64,000 bases of DNA from assembly GCF_009741375.1 (NCBI RefSeq), contig NZ_WOWP01000063.1, positions 152,314 through 216,313 on the forward strand, read 5' to 3'. Below are positions 42,343-50,108 of the stretch, one piece after another. The stretch's first letter is position 1. Each line of letters starts with the position of its first letter. The position numbers and the translations under genes are program-made. Origin of the DNA: Flavobacterium rakeshii (GTDB lineage: Bacteria; Bacteroidota; Bacteroidia; Flavobacteriales; Flavobacteriaceae). The notes under the pieces are model-generated. The model was not told the origin of the DNA. It searched no databases and was given only the letters and a program-made list of their open reading frames with translations.

Positions 42343-43482
42343 ATGATTAACAAACGACTTCTCATAAAAAACCTGCTGGCTCACAACGATGAGAGCAGTT
42401 TTTATGACAAGAAGCGTCAGCTTAATCTTCATACGAAAGAAGGGAAAGCCAAGTTTGTTAAACACATATGCGCATTATCTAACTCCAACCCATCTAACAA
42501 CTCTTATATTGTTGTGGGTGTGGAAGACCATGATAACGAAATAACAGGGACTGATTTTTATGATGACAGCCGCATTCAAAATTTAGTGAATGCCTTTTTG
42601 GAAAACCCACCCCGCATTCAGTATGAAAATGTACCTTTCCCACAACTCTCAAAAGAAAAAGTGGTGGGACTGGTAACCATACGCCCCAACAACAAGATTT
42701 CTTACTTTAAAAAGAATATTTACACCATACCTATGGGTACGGTTTTTATGCGACTGGGCAGTAATTCCATTCCGGTAGAGGAAGTCCCTTCATTAAACTA
42801 TCAAAATACATCTACGGTTATTGATATAGAGAACAATTCCCGCAACAGTATTGCCCATACGTTAGAAGGTGTACTCGATTTTCTCAACACCCGCCATAAG
42901 GATATGACATCGGGCTATAAAGTGTTCAAAGAACTGTTTATAGTGTGCTGGGCAGGAAATAAAAAAGTGGTTAGAGGCAAAACCTATTATTCCAGAGTGG
43001 ATATAGAACTGATAAACGAACAGGTAAAGCTGTTCTATTCTGCTCTAGATGAAGTGAGCATTGACCATACCGATGATACTTTTTCCATTACCGAATACGT
43101 ATCACTTGGACTTAATGACAAAACCAGTTATTATCCGCTGGAAGAAGTAACCATTCGTTTTCATGATAATGGATACTACAAGATTGATTCTAACCTGATA
43201 TTCGATCCGCCACAGTACAATCGTAAAATGATGTATCATATTTACAATTCCAATCTCTCCCTTTTGGCAAAACTGGAAAAAGGCATATCACTATCAGAAA
43301 GGGAAAAAAGGGATATGAATAACCTCCCTTCCACTTTTATGATTTGCTATCTAAACGGATTTGAAGATGCTAAAGACAGACTGGTAGACGCTAAACCGCT
43401 ACTAAAGGCTTATGAAGACCCATCGGTATATGTTTCCTTTAAAGAAGCCATGCGCGTATTACGAAAAATGAAATACTCATAA
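42343..43482 (+). CDS. ATP-binding/AlbA_2 (Schlafen-type) domain protein
   Basis: 379 aa soluble protein. The N-terminal half carries the AlbA_2 fold found in Schlafen-like and DNA-binding proteins: LLAHNDESSFYDKKRQLNLHTKEGKAKFVKHICALSNSN, SYIVVGVEDHDNEITGTDFYDD and TIPMGTVFMRLGSNSIPVEE. The C-terminal half (about 190-379) is not recognised. AlbA_2 proteins are proposed nucleic-acid-binding regulators; some relatives act in defence, but nothing nearby suggests an island. It is 33 bp downstream of the SDR gene and closed by a strong terminator. Confidence 0.85.
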   Translation: MINKRLLIKNLLAHNDESSFYDKKRQLNLHTKEGKAKFVKHICALSNSNPSNNSYIVVGVEDHDNEITGTDFYDDSRIQNLVNAFLENPPRIQYENVPFPQLSKEKVVGLVTIRPNNKISYFKKNIYTIPMGTVFMRLGSNSIPVEEVPSLNYQNTSTVIDIENNSRNSIAHTLEGVLDFLNTRHKDMTSGYKVFKELFIVCWAGNKKVVRGKTYYSRVDIELINEQVKLFYSALDEVSIDHTDDTFSITEYVSLGLNDKTSYYPLEEVTIRFHDNGYYKIDSNLIFDPPQYNRKMMYHIYNSNLSLLAKLEKGISLSEREKRDMNNLPSTFMICYLNGFEDAKDRLVDAKPLLKAYEDPSVYVSFKEAMRVLRKMKYS

Positions 43483-43484
43483 AT

Positions 43485-43515
43485 AAAAAAGGCAGGTTTA
43501 AAACCTGCCTTTTTA
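43485..43515. terminator. Bidirectional terminator
   Basis: AAAAAAGGCAGGTTT/AAACCTGCCTTTTTT stem between the AlbA_2 gene and the convergent T9SS cargo gene; A and T runs on both sides. Confidence 0.88.
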
Positions 43516-43518
43516 TTA

Positions 43519-45663
43519 TTACTTCTTAATAAATTTCATGTTTTGTACTTTAGCCTGAGTACTGAGCTTTACAAAGTATAAGCCCGGCTGAAGGGTTTGT
43601 ACATTTATATCTCCCTGCGGATTATTTTGCTCCATGCAAAGTTTTCCGTTTACATCATATACCTGTATCGATGTTAGTTCCTCTCCGTTTTGTGAACCAA
43701 AATAAAGCCTGTCACTAACCGGATTAGGGTATAAAACTAAATTATTGGCAGTATACTGATTAACATCTAAAAATTCTACTATTTCGGTATTAGCGGTATT
43801 AGTTACAATAGCCGGATTAAAGTCAAAATAAATATCGGCAGTACTATCAAACATATCTCCTAAGACTACCGAACTGTTTGGTTTAACCCTATAAGTTATA
43901 TAACCATGACTTCCTGGCTCGTTTGATGTACTATCGGCAAGATAAATACCGTCAAAACGAAATTCCAGTGTGTTTCCCTCTCTGGTTACAATATAATCAT
44001 GGCTCGATGTTAATGGTTCAAAAGTGCTCCAGTCAAAATTATCGTCAAGTACATTTTCCAGTCTTACATTTACAGCAGGAGCTGTTCCGGTATTTTGAAA
44101 ACGAATAGTATAATGTAGATAACCTTCTGCCTGATCTATTGTAATTTCATCTCCTTCATGTGCTGCAATATCATTCGGATCAAAAGAGTTAACTATTATC
44201 TGATTTAATACCGTTGTATTATCTTCCGGAGTATTTTCTGTTTCTGCTACTGTAATTTCAGATGTAAAAACAAGTTCATCGTCTGCCTCATTATCCGGCG
44301 GAGGTAACACATAAAAAGAAACAGGGATATTTTGAATTGAAAGCGGAGATAAATCGGTAAGATTAAAACTTAAAACATTATCTGTAAGCGTATAATCGAC
44401 AGGAGAGCTTTCAAAACTCAACCTTTCATCATCAAATGTTACAGTAACTGTTGCCGAAGACACACCTACTGTTCCGTTATTTTTTATTGATAAAATATAA
44501 TTGCTGTTAAAGCCAGGTTGAGCCTGCAATGTAGGAACAAGAACGACAGCTAAATCAGTAACAGCGATAGGCATACCATAACAAAAACCTACCGTAACAT
44601 TATCACTACTAAAGTCAATATTTTCTTCATACAAAGGCATCACTTCAAACCCTTCAGGAGCATTTACCTGTATAGATACATTTGCTGAATCATAGGCAAG
44701 TTGCCCTACATTATAATGCCCGTTACCATCTGTGTAAACAGATATTTGTTCGTCTCCAATAGTTACAACAACTTCTGCCCCCATAATAGGCGCATCGCAT
44801 AATTCATCACCATCACTATCGTAAGTTATAACCCCTTCAAAACCGTTTAGGTTGTCAAAATAATAAGGACCAACCCATGAGCTATATACACCTTCAGAAC
44901 ATACAGATCTTAAATAAAACTTATATGCTCCAAGCGAAATATCATCAATAACAAATGTACTTTCATTAGTCACTACACCACTTCCTGTAGGTTGAGCATC
45001 TGCAGGCAAGATTTCTATTTCCCATTGTGTTTCGTCATTTCCAGTCCAGGTTACTGTTGCCGATGTATCAGTAACCTCAGCAACTGTTATGTTTTCAGGT
45101 GGTGTGCAATTATCTGCAATCAATACATTGTCTATTATCCAAGTGTTACCATCTTCTCCCGAATTTATTTCTGCAACAAAAGCAATATAAAAATCCTGAC
45201 CTACCATATTTTCAGGAAAATTAACCTGAACACCGGTAAAAACTTCAGCAGAAGGTTCTATTGTCTGAAGTAGCATATAGTTAGATAGTAAAGAAGGATC
45301 TAAATCAGCCGGACATACTCTTACAGAACAAGACCCTCCCTGCGGACCAAAATCGAGATACATTGATTTAAACTGTAATGATGTGCCCGAAACAATATTA
45401 ACAACCGGAGTAACGAGCCAGTCTTGCGCTACACCTGACTCTGGGGCATACAAGTTAACATAAGCAGAATGATAACCTCCATAAGCAGGTATTCCATTCA
45501 TTATTTGGTCACCGTGTTTCCAGTAAAAGTTATTGCCAATTCCATTATCATAAGTAGCCCATCCTTCTGGAGGGAAAGTATTTTGTTCAAATCCTTCCAC
45601 ATACTGCTGGGCAAAACAGCCCATTGACATTGCTAAAAACAATGTAAGTAATTTCTTTTTCAT
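43519..45663 (-). CDS. T9SS-exported surface protein, choice-of-anchor J / FN3 / DUF11-like, type A CTD
   Basis: 714 aa. Signal peptide (LFLAMSMGCFA-Q); a cleaved-adhesin/choice-of-anchor J domain of about 160 residues (VEGFEQNTFPPEGWATYDNGIG); an FN3-type domain (NITVAEVTDTSATVTWTGNDETQWEIEI); and a carboxypeptidase-like/SdrD-like module (GVITYDSDGDELCDAPIMGAEVVVTI). A DUF11-type conserved repeat follows (SFDPNDIAAHEGDEI to YFDFNPAIVTNTANT), and then a T9SS type A CTD (LVLYPNPVSDRLYF to KFIKK). It is a secreted, probably cell-surface adhesin-like protein. It is a paralogue of the neighbouring 45813-47189 gene but has an extra DUF11 region of about 260 residues. Confidence 0.9.
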   Translation of the reverse strand: MKKKLLTLFLAMSMGCFAQQYVEGFEQNTFPPEGWATYDNGIGNNFYWKHGDQIMNGIPAYGGYHSAYVNLYAPESGVAQDWLVTPVVNIVSGTSLQFKSMYLDFGPQGGSCSVRVCPADLDPSLLSNYMLLQTIEPSAEVFTGVQVNFPENMVGQDFYIAFVAEINSGEDGNTWIIDNVLIADNCTPPENITVAEVTDTSATVTWTGNDETQWEIEILPADAQPTGSGVVTNESTFVIDDISLGAYKFYLRSVCSEGVYSSWVGPYYFDNLNGFEGVITYDSDGDELCDAPIMGAEVVVTIGDEQISVYTDGNGHYNVGQLAYDSANVSIQVNAPEGFEVMPLYEENIDFSSDNVTVGFCYGMPIAVTDLAVVLVPTLQAQPGFNSNYILSIKNNGTVGVSSATVTVTFDDERLSFESSPVDYTLTDNVLSFNLTDLSPLSIQNIPVSFYVLPPPDNEADDELVFTSEITVAETENTPEDNTTVLNQIIVNSFDPNDIAAHEGDEITIDQAEGYLHYTIRFQNTGTAPAVNVRLENVLDDNFDWSTFEPLTSSHDYIVTREGNTLEFRFDGIYLADSTSNEPGSHGYITYRVKPNSSVVLGDMFDSTADIYFDFNPAIVTNTANTEIVEFLDVNQYTANNLVLYPNPVSDRLYFGSQNGEELTSIQVYDVNGKLCMEQNNPQGDINVQTLQPGLYFVKLSTQAKVQNMKFIKK

Positions 45664-45686
45664 AAGCGGTTAAATTGGTTTTAATC

Positions 45687-45694
45687 CAAAATTA
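45687..45694 (-). promoter_or_regulatory. -7 element (TAATTTTG) for the 714-aa T9SS cargo gene
   Basis: Exact TAnnTTTG on the minus strand, 23 bp upstream of the ATG. With the terminator at 45782-45815 it shows that the two paralogues are transcribed separately. Confidence 0.5.
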
Positions 45695-45781
45695 CATTTT
45701 TATACAATATGAAAATAAGTATTTGCTTACATTTTACTAAATCCTAAAAATTTTAATTTATTGAATTAATTGTAGTTATAC

Positions 45782-45815
45782 AAAAAGAGCAGGCTGTAAA
45801 CCTGCTCTTTTTTTA
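45782..45815 (-). terminator. Intrinsic terminator of the 458-aa T9SS cargo gene
   Basis: AAAAAGAGCAGG and CCTGCTCTTTTT arms, overlapping the stop of the gene on the minus strand. Confidence 0.85.
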
Positions 45816-47189
45816 TTGTTTAACGAACTTCATATTTTTTGTCCCTGTTGCGGTACTCATTTTAATAAAATAAAAACCGGGCTGGAGTTTGCTCACATCT
45901 ACATTATCCAGTGGATTATTCTCTTCAATGCAAAGTTTACCGTTTATATTAAATACCTGCACAGTTGTTAACTGTTCATTACTCGGCATTTTAAAATAAA
46001 GCCTGTTAGTAACGGGGTTAGGATATAAAATAATATTATTAAAATCTTCAAACTCATTGTAACCTAATTGGTCAATCAACTCAACAAAACAAACGTCAAC
46101 ACTTACTTGTGGCTGAGTATTAAAATTAACAGGCATATTAATTGATTCAATATCTTCAAACCCTTCAGGAGCTTCCACGCTTATAGATATATCAGCTTCT
46201 GTAAAAAGTAGCGGATAGAAAAGATAATATCCGGAACTATCTGTAACACTTGTAACCTGAGTACCACCATTAATTGTAAGTGTAACCTGCGCACCTTCAT
46301 ACAGTGTATCACATACTTCATCACTATCACTATCATAACTTACCACGCCATATATACCATTATGAAGTGTAATAGTATATGGTCCGGACCATAAACTTTT
46401 ACTGGTTTCTGAACACAAAGCTCTTACATAAAATTTATAATCTCCTGTTGTAAGTTCTGTTACAGTATAATTAGTTTCGTTCACCTCAAAACCGGTGCCC
46501 GTAGGAGCTTCGCCTGACATAAGAAATTCTACTTCCCATGCAGATGCTTCGTCATCAGTCCAACTTAAATTAATTGAACCCGGCACTGTTACGGTGGCAT
46601 TAAGATCATACGGTTGCGGACAATAGTCTTCTACAAAAGAGACATTATCTATTAACCATCTGTCTCCATTATCTGCCTCCATTACAAAAGCAAAATAGAC
46701 CTGCTCACCAACAAAATCAAGAGGAATAGGAACATATAATTCATTATAATACATTTGCTCTGGGTTTATCTCGTACTCAGTCCATTCCATAACAACGGTA
46801 TAAACCCCTAAATCAGACGAATCAGAATCTGTACTCATCATTAATCTTAAAATTGAGCCATCATCACCATTAATAGACAATCTGGAATAGAAGTGGATAG
46901 CAGGTCTTTCTCCCGTAACTGTGATTAAAGGCATAACAAGCCAGTCTTGTGGTAAACCATCGGTGTCTAAAACATTTTCGCGATCTAAAAAGGCGGCATG
47001 TTCCCCTTCATAAGCAGGTGTAAAAAGATTTTCTGTTACGCTTTGTTCCCATGACTTTATTTGGCCAATACCATTATCATATACAGCCCAACCCTCAGGA
47101 GGAAAGGTCTCGCCTTCAAAGCCTTCTACAGAATTTTGTGCAAAACATCCCAGCGATGCTGCTAAAAATAAGGTAAGATTTTTTTTCAT
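45813..47189 (-). CDS. T9SS-exported surface protein, choice-of-anchor J / FN3, type A CTD
   Basis: 458 aa from ATG 47189, which puts the signal peptide at the N terminus (MKKNLTLFLAASLGCFA-Q); the frame opens 13 codons earlier. Choice-of-anchor J domain (VEGFEGETFPPEGWAVYDNGIG), FN3-like domain (SINLSWTDDEASAWEVEFL), a carboxypeptidase-like module (GVVSYDSDSDEVCDTLYEGAQVTLTI) and a T9SS type A CTD (IILYPNPVTNRLYF to KFVKQ). It shares the order and many phrases with the 714-aa gene downstream, but lacks its DUF11 region. Probably a cell-surface adhesin-like or matrix protein. Confidence 0.9.
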   Translation of the reverse strand: MKKNLTLFLAASLGCFAQNSVEGFEGETFPPEGWAVYDNGIGQIKSWEQSVTENLFTPAYEGEHAAFLDRENVLDTDGLPQDWLVMPLITVTGERPAIHFYSRLSINGDDGSILRLMMSTDSDSSDLGVYTVVMEWTEYEINPEQMYYNELYVPIPLDFVGEQVYFAFVMEADNGDRWLIDNVSFVEDYCPQPYDLNATVTVPGSINLSWTDDEASAWEVEFLMSGEAPTGTGFEVNETNYTVTELTTGDYKFYVRALCSETSKSLWSGPYTITLHNGIYGVVSYDSDSDEVCDTLYEGAQVTLTINGGTQVTSVTDSSGYYLFYPLLFTEADISISVEAPEGFEDIESINMPVNFNTQPQVSVDVCFVELIDQLGYNEFEDFNNIILYPNPVTNRLYFKMPSNEQLTTVQVFNINGKLCIEENNPLDNVDVSKLQPGFYFIKMSTATGTKNMKFVKQ

Positions 47190-47309
47190 TAAGGTGATTT
47201 TAAATTGGTTTGAGCGATAAAAATACATTTTTAAGTAATTAAAAACACCTCTTTTACTTTACATTTTTTTTAGTATTTCCTGTCCTGTATTTTTTTGTAA
47301 ACTTGTAAA

Positions 47310-48038
47310 ATGAGCAGAACACTTGTAATTGGCGATATACATGGTGCTTTTAAAGCACTGCAGCAAATACTGGAAAGGGCAGCCGTAACCCGAAATGACC
47401 TCCTTATTTTTTTAGGGGATTATGTAGACGGATGGGGACAGTCTCCCGAGGTTATTGATTTCTTAATAAAACTTAAACAGGAGTACCAATGCATATTTAT
47501 GCGTGGTAATCACGATGACCTACTTACAGACTGGCTTAAAACAGGCAGCCATACTGAACAATGGTTTATGCATGGCGGCAGGGTGACAACTCAGTCTTAC
47601 CTCAAGGTTACTAATAGCCAAAAGGAGCAGCATATCGACTTTATGGAAAGTCTGCAAAACTATTATCTGGATAACGATAACCGATTGTTTGTACATGCCG
47701 GGTTTACCAACCTTAACGGTGTGCAAAACGAATACTTCAGTAAGATGTTTTACTGGGAAAGAACCCTTTGGGAAACGGCTTTAGCACTGGATGAAACCAT
47801 GCCGAAAGACGATCCTTATTACCCAAAACGTTTTACGCTGTACAGGGAAATATTTATTGGACACACTCCCGTTACTCGAATAGGTGAAACCACCCCCATA
47901 AACAAAGCCAATGTTTGGAACGTGGATACCGGAGCAGCTTTTAAAGGTCCTTTAACCATAATGGATGCTAACACCAAAGAATACTGGCAAAGCGAACCAG
48001 TGCATTTACTGTATCCTGATGAAAACGGACGCAACTAA
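47310..48038 (+). CDS. Serine/threonine-type metallophosphatase (PPP family)
   Basis: 242 aa. The metallophosphoesterase motifs are complete: GDIHG (8-12), GDYVDGWG, RGNHDDL, FVHAGF and IGHTPV, the order of bacterial PrpA/ApaH-like PPP enzymes. It binds two metal ions and hydrolyses phosphomonoesters of proteins or dinucleoside polyphosphates; which one is not evident. Cytoplasmic and monocistronic, ending in a terminator shared with the TPR gene. Confidence 0.93.
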   Translation: MSRTLVIGDIHGAFKALQQILERAAVTRNDLLIFLGDYVDGWGQSPEVIDFLIKLKQEYQCIFMRGNHDDLLTDWLKTGSHTEQWFMHGGRVTTQSYLKVTNSQKEQHIDFMESLQNYYLDNDNRLFVHAGFTNLNGVQNEYFSKMFYWERTLWETALALDETMPKDDPYYPKRFTLYREIFIGHTPVTRIGETTPINKANVWNVDTGAAFKGPLTIMDANTKEYWQSEPVHLLYPDENGRN

Positions 48039-48058
48039 TCACAATGATTTATAAATAA

Positions 48059-48086
48059 CAAAAGACGGCACAAGGCCGTCTTTTTT
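48059..48086. terminator. Bidirectional terminator
   Basis: AAAAGACGGC-ACAAG-GCCGTCTTTTTT stem between the metallophosphatase gene and the convergent TPR gene. Confidence 0.85.
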
Positions 48087-48089
48087 GCA

Positions 48090-48644
48090 TCAGGAGCTTT
48101 TTTCAGATTTCTTTTTCTTCTCCTTCTTTTTGTCTGATTTATTTTTAACAGACTTCTTCTCGAGGTCTTTTTTGTCTTTAACCCTTTTAATGTGTCCGTC
48201 CATATCATCCATGAAATAGTTATTGAGACATATTTTCTTAGCATCAGTATAATACTGTATAGCCGTAGCATACATGTCATATTTTTCATAGAGTAAACCT
48301 TTAAGGTAAATTAATGAGGCCTCATCTATACCCGGCACTTTCATCCCGATATCAATAATGGTCTCTGCCTCTTTAAATCGTTTAAGGTTTATTAAAAGAC
48401 CTGCAAACTGGCTGTAAACAGGAGTATAGTCTCTATCGAGATATAATGTCATCCTGTAATAATATTCGGCCTGTTTAAAATCTTTAAGCTGCTCTTCATA
48501 AATACGCCCCATAAGGCAATGTGCACCCGCGTGCTCATCATCTCCGGCTATTACATATTGCAGCTTTTCTATACATTCTTCCACATTATAAGGGTAATTG
48601 TCCAATGCCTGGATATACATCACCTCATAGGTACTAATTCCCAT
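48090..48644 (-). CDS. TPR-repeat protein with lysine-rich tail
   Basis: 184 aa, no signal. About three TPR-like helix pairs (NVEECIEKLQYVIAGDDEHAGAHCLMGRIYEEQ, AEYYYRMTLYLDRDYTPVYSQFAGLLI, YATAIQYYTDAKKI), then a strongly basic C terminus of K/E/D/S from about residue 150. The basic tail could bind RNA or other polyanions. It starts 39 bp after rtcB on the same strand, with no terminator between, so it may be the last gene of the pcfJ-rtcB operon. No enzymatic function is proposed. Confidence 0.8.
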   Translation of the reverse strand: MGISTYEVMYIQALDNYPYNVEECIEKLQYVIAGDDEHAGAHCLMGRIYEEQLKDFKQAEYYYRMTLYLDRDYTPVYSQFAGLLINLKRFKEAETIIDIGMKVPGIDEASLIYLKGLLYEKYDMYATAIQYYTDAKKICLNNYFMDDMDGHIKRVKDKKDLEKKSVKNKSDKKKEKKKKSEKSS

Positions 48645-48683
48645 TGTTATTGTTTTATGGCTACTATCGTAGCCGTTATTTAA

Positions 48684-50081
48684 TTATCCTTTGTCCATAC
48701 GGACGATTTTTGGCGTAAACATCCCAACCACATCTATAAGGTTGGTTTGATGCGCTATTACTCTATTGATGTCCTTGTAAGCCATAGGCGCTTCGTCCAT
48801 ACCGGCTCCTATAAGTGTAACACCATGATTTTTAAGTACTTTTTTAAGATCACTTCTGGTAAGTGTCCTTTTTGCTTCGGCACGCGATAAAACCCTTCCG
48901 GCACCATGTGATGCCGAACTTAACGACTGCTCATTACCTTTGCCCTTCACGATATAACCCAGCGCTGTCATAGAACCCGGTATAATACCCAGCACATTTT
49001 TTTGTGCAGGGGTTGCTCCCTTTCTGTGCACAATAAGCTCCTGTCCGTTAATAATTTCTTTCCAGGCAAAATTGTGATGGTTTTCTACCATGGCAAGCGG
49101 CCTTGCTCCAAGCTCTTTTGCTATCCTTTTATGGATATCATGATGACATGCCGATGCATAATCTCCGGCAAGGTTCATGGCAAGCCAGTACTCCTGCCCA
49201 TCGTGTGTATTTAAATCCAGCCATGCCAGGTGCTGCGCCTCTTTAGGAAGCGGGGTTTGCTTAGTTGCTAAATAAGTATAGTTCTTGGCAATATTAGCAC
49301 CAAGTCCTCTTGATCCACTGTGCGAAAGCACCCCTACATACTGACCGGGCGGAACTTTAAGTACATCATCCTGAGTAGTAACTTCAATGATACCAAACTC
49401 TACAAAGTGGTTTCCGCCACCCGATGAGCCCAATTGTTTATAGGCCTTATCTTTAAGCTTTTTCACAAAAGGTATATCCCTGAATTCAGTACGTTCAAAA
49501 ATCTCGTGGTCATTAGGTTTATAATGCACCTCATTCATCCCGAAGCGTGTTTGCTTTTCAAGGATATTTACATACTTATCCTTATGCCCTTCAATAAACG
49601 AAGGGTTAATATCATATATGCTAAGGCACATACGGCAACCTATATCTACCCCAACACCATAAGGTATTACGGCATTTTCTGTTGCAAGCACCCCGCCTAT
49701 CGGTAGTCCGTAACCGTGGTGACCATCAGGCATAAGTGCCCCCGCTTTTGCCACAGGTAATTTAAGGGCAGTATACAACTGGTCTTTAGCACTTTTTTGT
49801 ATTTCCTCTTCTCCAAAAATGGTAAACGGTGCCCTTGTGGCATTAAGGTGCCTAAATTCGGTTTTCCTTACATCAGTAAGTGCTTCAGCTATTTTACCGA
49901 AAACACCATCCTGTTTATAATTTTCGGGTGTAAGTAGCACTTCTTTAAGCATCTTAAGTACTTTTTCTTTAGGTTCCCGCTTGTAATGTTTAAGCATCGC
50001 CTCCATGGCAATACTTATTGATTTGTTTTGCGGATATCCTATAGCTATGAGGTCTTTGCCTCTTAATTTTAATTTTCCCAT
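48684..50081 (-). CDS. rtcB: RtcB family RNA ligase
   Basis: 465 aa. RtcB joins RNA 2',3'-cyclic phosphate or 3'-phosphate to 5'-OH ends with GTP and Mn2+, repairing cleaved tRNA or rRNA. Visible motifs: MPDGHHGYGLPIGGV (117-131), GVDIGCRM with metal ligand C149, GSSGGGNHFVEFG, and SHGAGRVLSR with the histidine that becomes guanylylated. The Cys motif reads GCRM where many RtcB proteins have GCGM, and GSSGGGNH replaces GTLGGGNH. I take both to be subgroup traits. No archease, RtcA or RtcR is nearby. It follows the PcfJ-like gene after 27 bp (or 4 bp if the -1 frame there is used). Confidence 0.95.
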   Translation of the reverse strand: MGKLKLRGKDLIAIGYPQNKSISIAMEAMLKHYKREPKEKVLKMLKEVLLTPENYKQDGVFGKIAEALTDVRKTEFRHLNATRAPFTIFGEEEIQKSAKDQLYTALKLPVAKAGALMPDGHHGYGLPIGGVLATENAVIPYGVGVDIGCRMCLSIYDINPSFIEGHKDKYVNILEKQTRFGMNEVHYKPNDHEIFERTEFRDIPFVKKLKDKAYKQLGSSGGGNHFVEFGIIEVTTQDDVLKVPPGQYVGVLSHSGSRGLGANIAKNYTYLATKQTPLPKEAQHLAWLDLNTHDGQEYWLAMNLAGDYASACHHDIHKRIAKELGARPLAMVENHHNFAWKEIINGQELIVHRKGATPAQKNVLGIIPGSMTALGYIVKGKGNEQSLSSASHGAGRVLSRAEAKRTLTRSDLKKVLKNHGVTLIGAGMDEAPMAYKDINRVIAHQTNLIDVVGMFTPKIVRMDKG

Positions 50082-50108
50082 AATTTTAAATTTTACATTT
50101 TGCCGGTA

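Noticed and set aside
42343..43482. AlbA_2/Schlafen-type protein as part of a defence island
   Set aside because: Neighbours are an SDR and an AKR on one side and T9SS cargo on the other; no restriction, toxin or mobile genes.
48035..48289. 84-codon minus-strand ORF overlapping the TPR gene and its terminator
   Set aside because: It runs through the bidirectional terminator and lies out of frame over the TPR gene end.
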